Shown: piece by piece, positions 5,318-5,428 of the stretch
How positions within the stretch are numbered: position 1 is the stretch's first letter
Layout of the letters: every line of letters begins with the position of its first letter
DNA from: CAXQRU01 sp964226685
GTDB taxonomy: Bacteria; Pseudomonadota; Gammaproteobacteria; Pseudomonadales; Cellvibrionaceae
DNA: 5,428 bases
Reading direction: 5' to 3'
NCBI GenBank assembly: GCA_964226685.1
Contig: CAXQRU010000020.1
Coordinates: 1 to 5,428 of the forward strand
The notes under the pieces: model-generated
Seen by the model: only the letters and a program-made list of their open reading frames with translations
What the model was told of the DNA's origin: nothing
The model's database searches: none
Translations under genes and position numbers: made by a program

Positions 5318-5428
5318 GTAAGCGCCAAAGCAATCACACACTACCCACGATGATTTAATCGCCCTACATTACTGTTTTGACTATTCAAAAGAGGTTAACC
5401 CATGAAAAAACGTAGCGATGATCAATGG
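5318..5428 (+). mobile_element. Left end of an IS66-family insertion sequence (partial)
   Basis: GTAAGCG at 5318-5324 matches the terminal sequence by which IS66-family inverted repeats begin (5'-GTAA..., commonly GTAAGCG). A small gene with a strong ribosome binding site starts 84 bp inside, the distance expected for the first gene of this family. Its first residues have the K-R-S-x-x-Q-W pattern common at the start of IS66 TnpA proteins. The element runs off the window, so the transposase and right end cannot be checked. The call rests on these three agreeing but short signals. Confidence 0.55.
5402..5428 (+). CDS. tnpA: Start of a probable IS66 accessory protein TnpA (first 9 codons)
   Basis: ATG 5402 follows AGAGG (5390-5394) with a 7-nt spacer and opens MKKRSDDQW, which remains open to the window end. 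The basic start followed by S-x-x-Q-W resembles the opening of the small IS66 family TnpA (OrfA) proteins, which usually continue as a short helix-turn-helix protein needed for transposition alongside TnpB and the TnpC transposase. Nine residues are too few for certainty. The presence of a gene start is well supported; the family assignment depends mainly on the GTAAGCG end 84 bp upstream. Confidence 0.5.

Overview
The window suggests a gammaproteobacterium. The best marker is a complete one-piece tmRNA (ssrA) whose tag peptide reads ANDDSYALAA, a close variant of the ANDENYALAA type found in that class. Genus cannot be read from the sequence. The first 22 bases are not biological: they match the 3' end of the Illumina TruSeq read-1 adapter. 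This is therefore the untrimmed end of a short-read contig, and unusual joins in the window should be judged with that in mind.

Layout: positions 23-4597 are genes on the minus strand, transcribed from right to left. First comes a GNAT-fold acyltransferase (4597-3851). About 10 nt later an ORF begins as a cytochrome P450 (3841 to about 3310). After roughly 180 residues it switches, without a stop, into a long Q/E-rich coiled-coil protein. That second protein continues through a probable 1-base frameshift near 2157-2166 into the next ORF (2099-531), which carries more coiled coil, a cluster of hydrophobic membrane segments and a soluble aromatic-rich C-terminus. With the frameshift repaired, the non-P450 part is about 920 residues. 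Its architecture resembles the back part of large membrane-acting effectors such as VasX / BTH_I2691-type type VI secretion proteins; that assignment is tentative. An exported TPR protein (496-23), cut off by the contig end, lies 34 nt downstream.

The right side is different. A 200-nt region (4598-4795) holds the upstream signals of the GNAT-P450 operon and the ssrA promoter. The plus-strand ssrA gene (4796-5150) follows, with a strong Rho-independent terminator. After about 130 nt with no recognisable gene there is a likely left end of an IS66-family insertion sequence (GTAAGCG at 5318) and the first nine codons of its tnpA-like gene (5402-5428).

The main point of interest is the P450/effector join. 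It is either a real rearrangement that destroyed a P450 and beheaded an effector gene, or a chimeric contig. The GNAT and the P450 N-terminus look like one metabolic operon; the coiled-coil/membrane protein and the TPR protein look like a second, unrelated operon.
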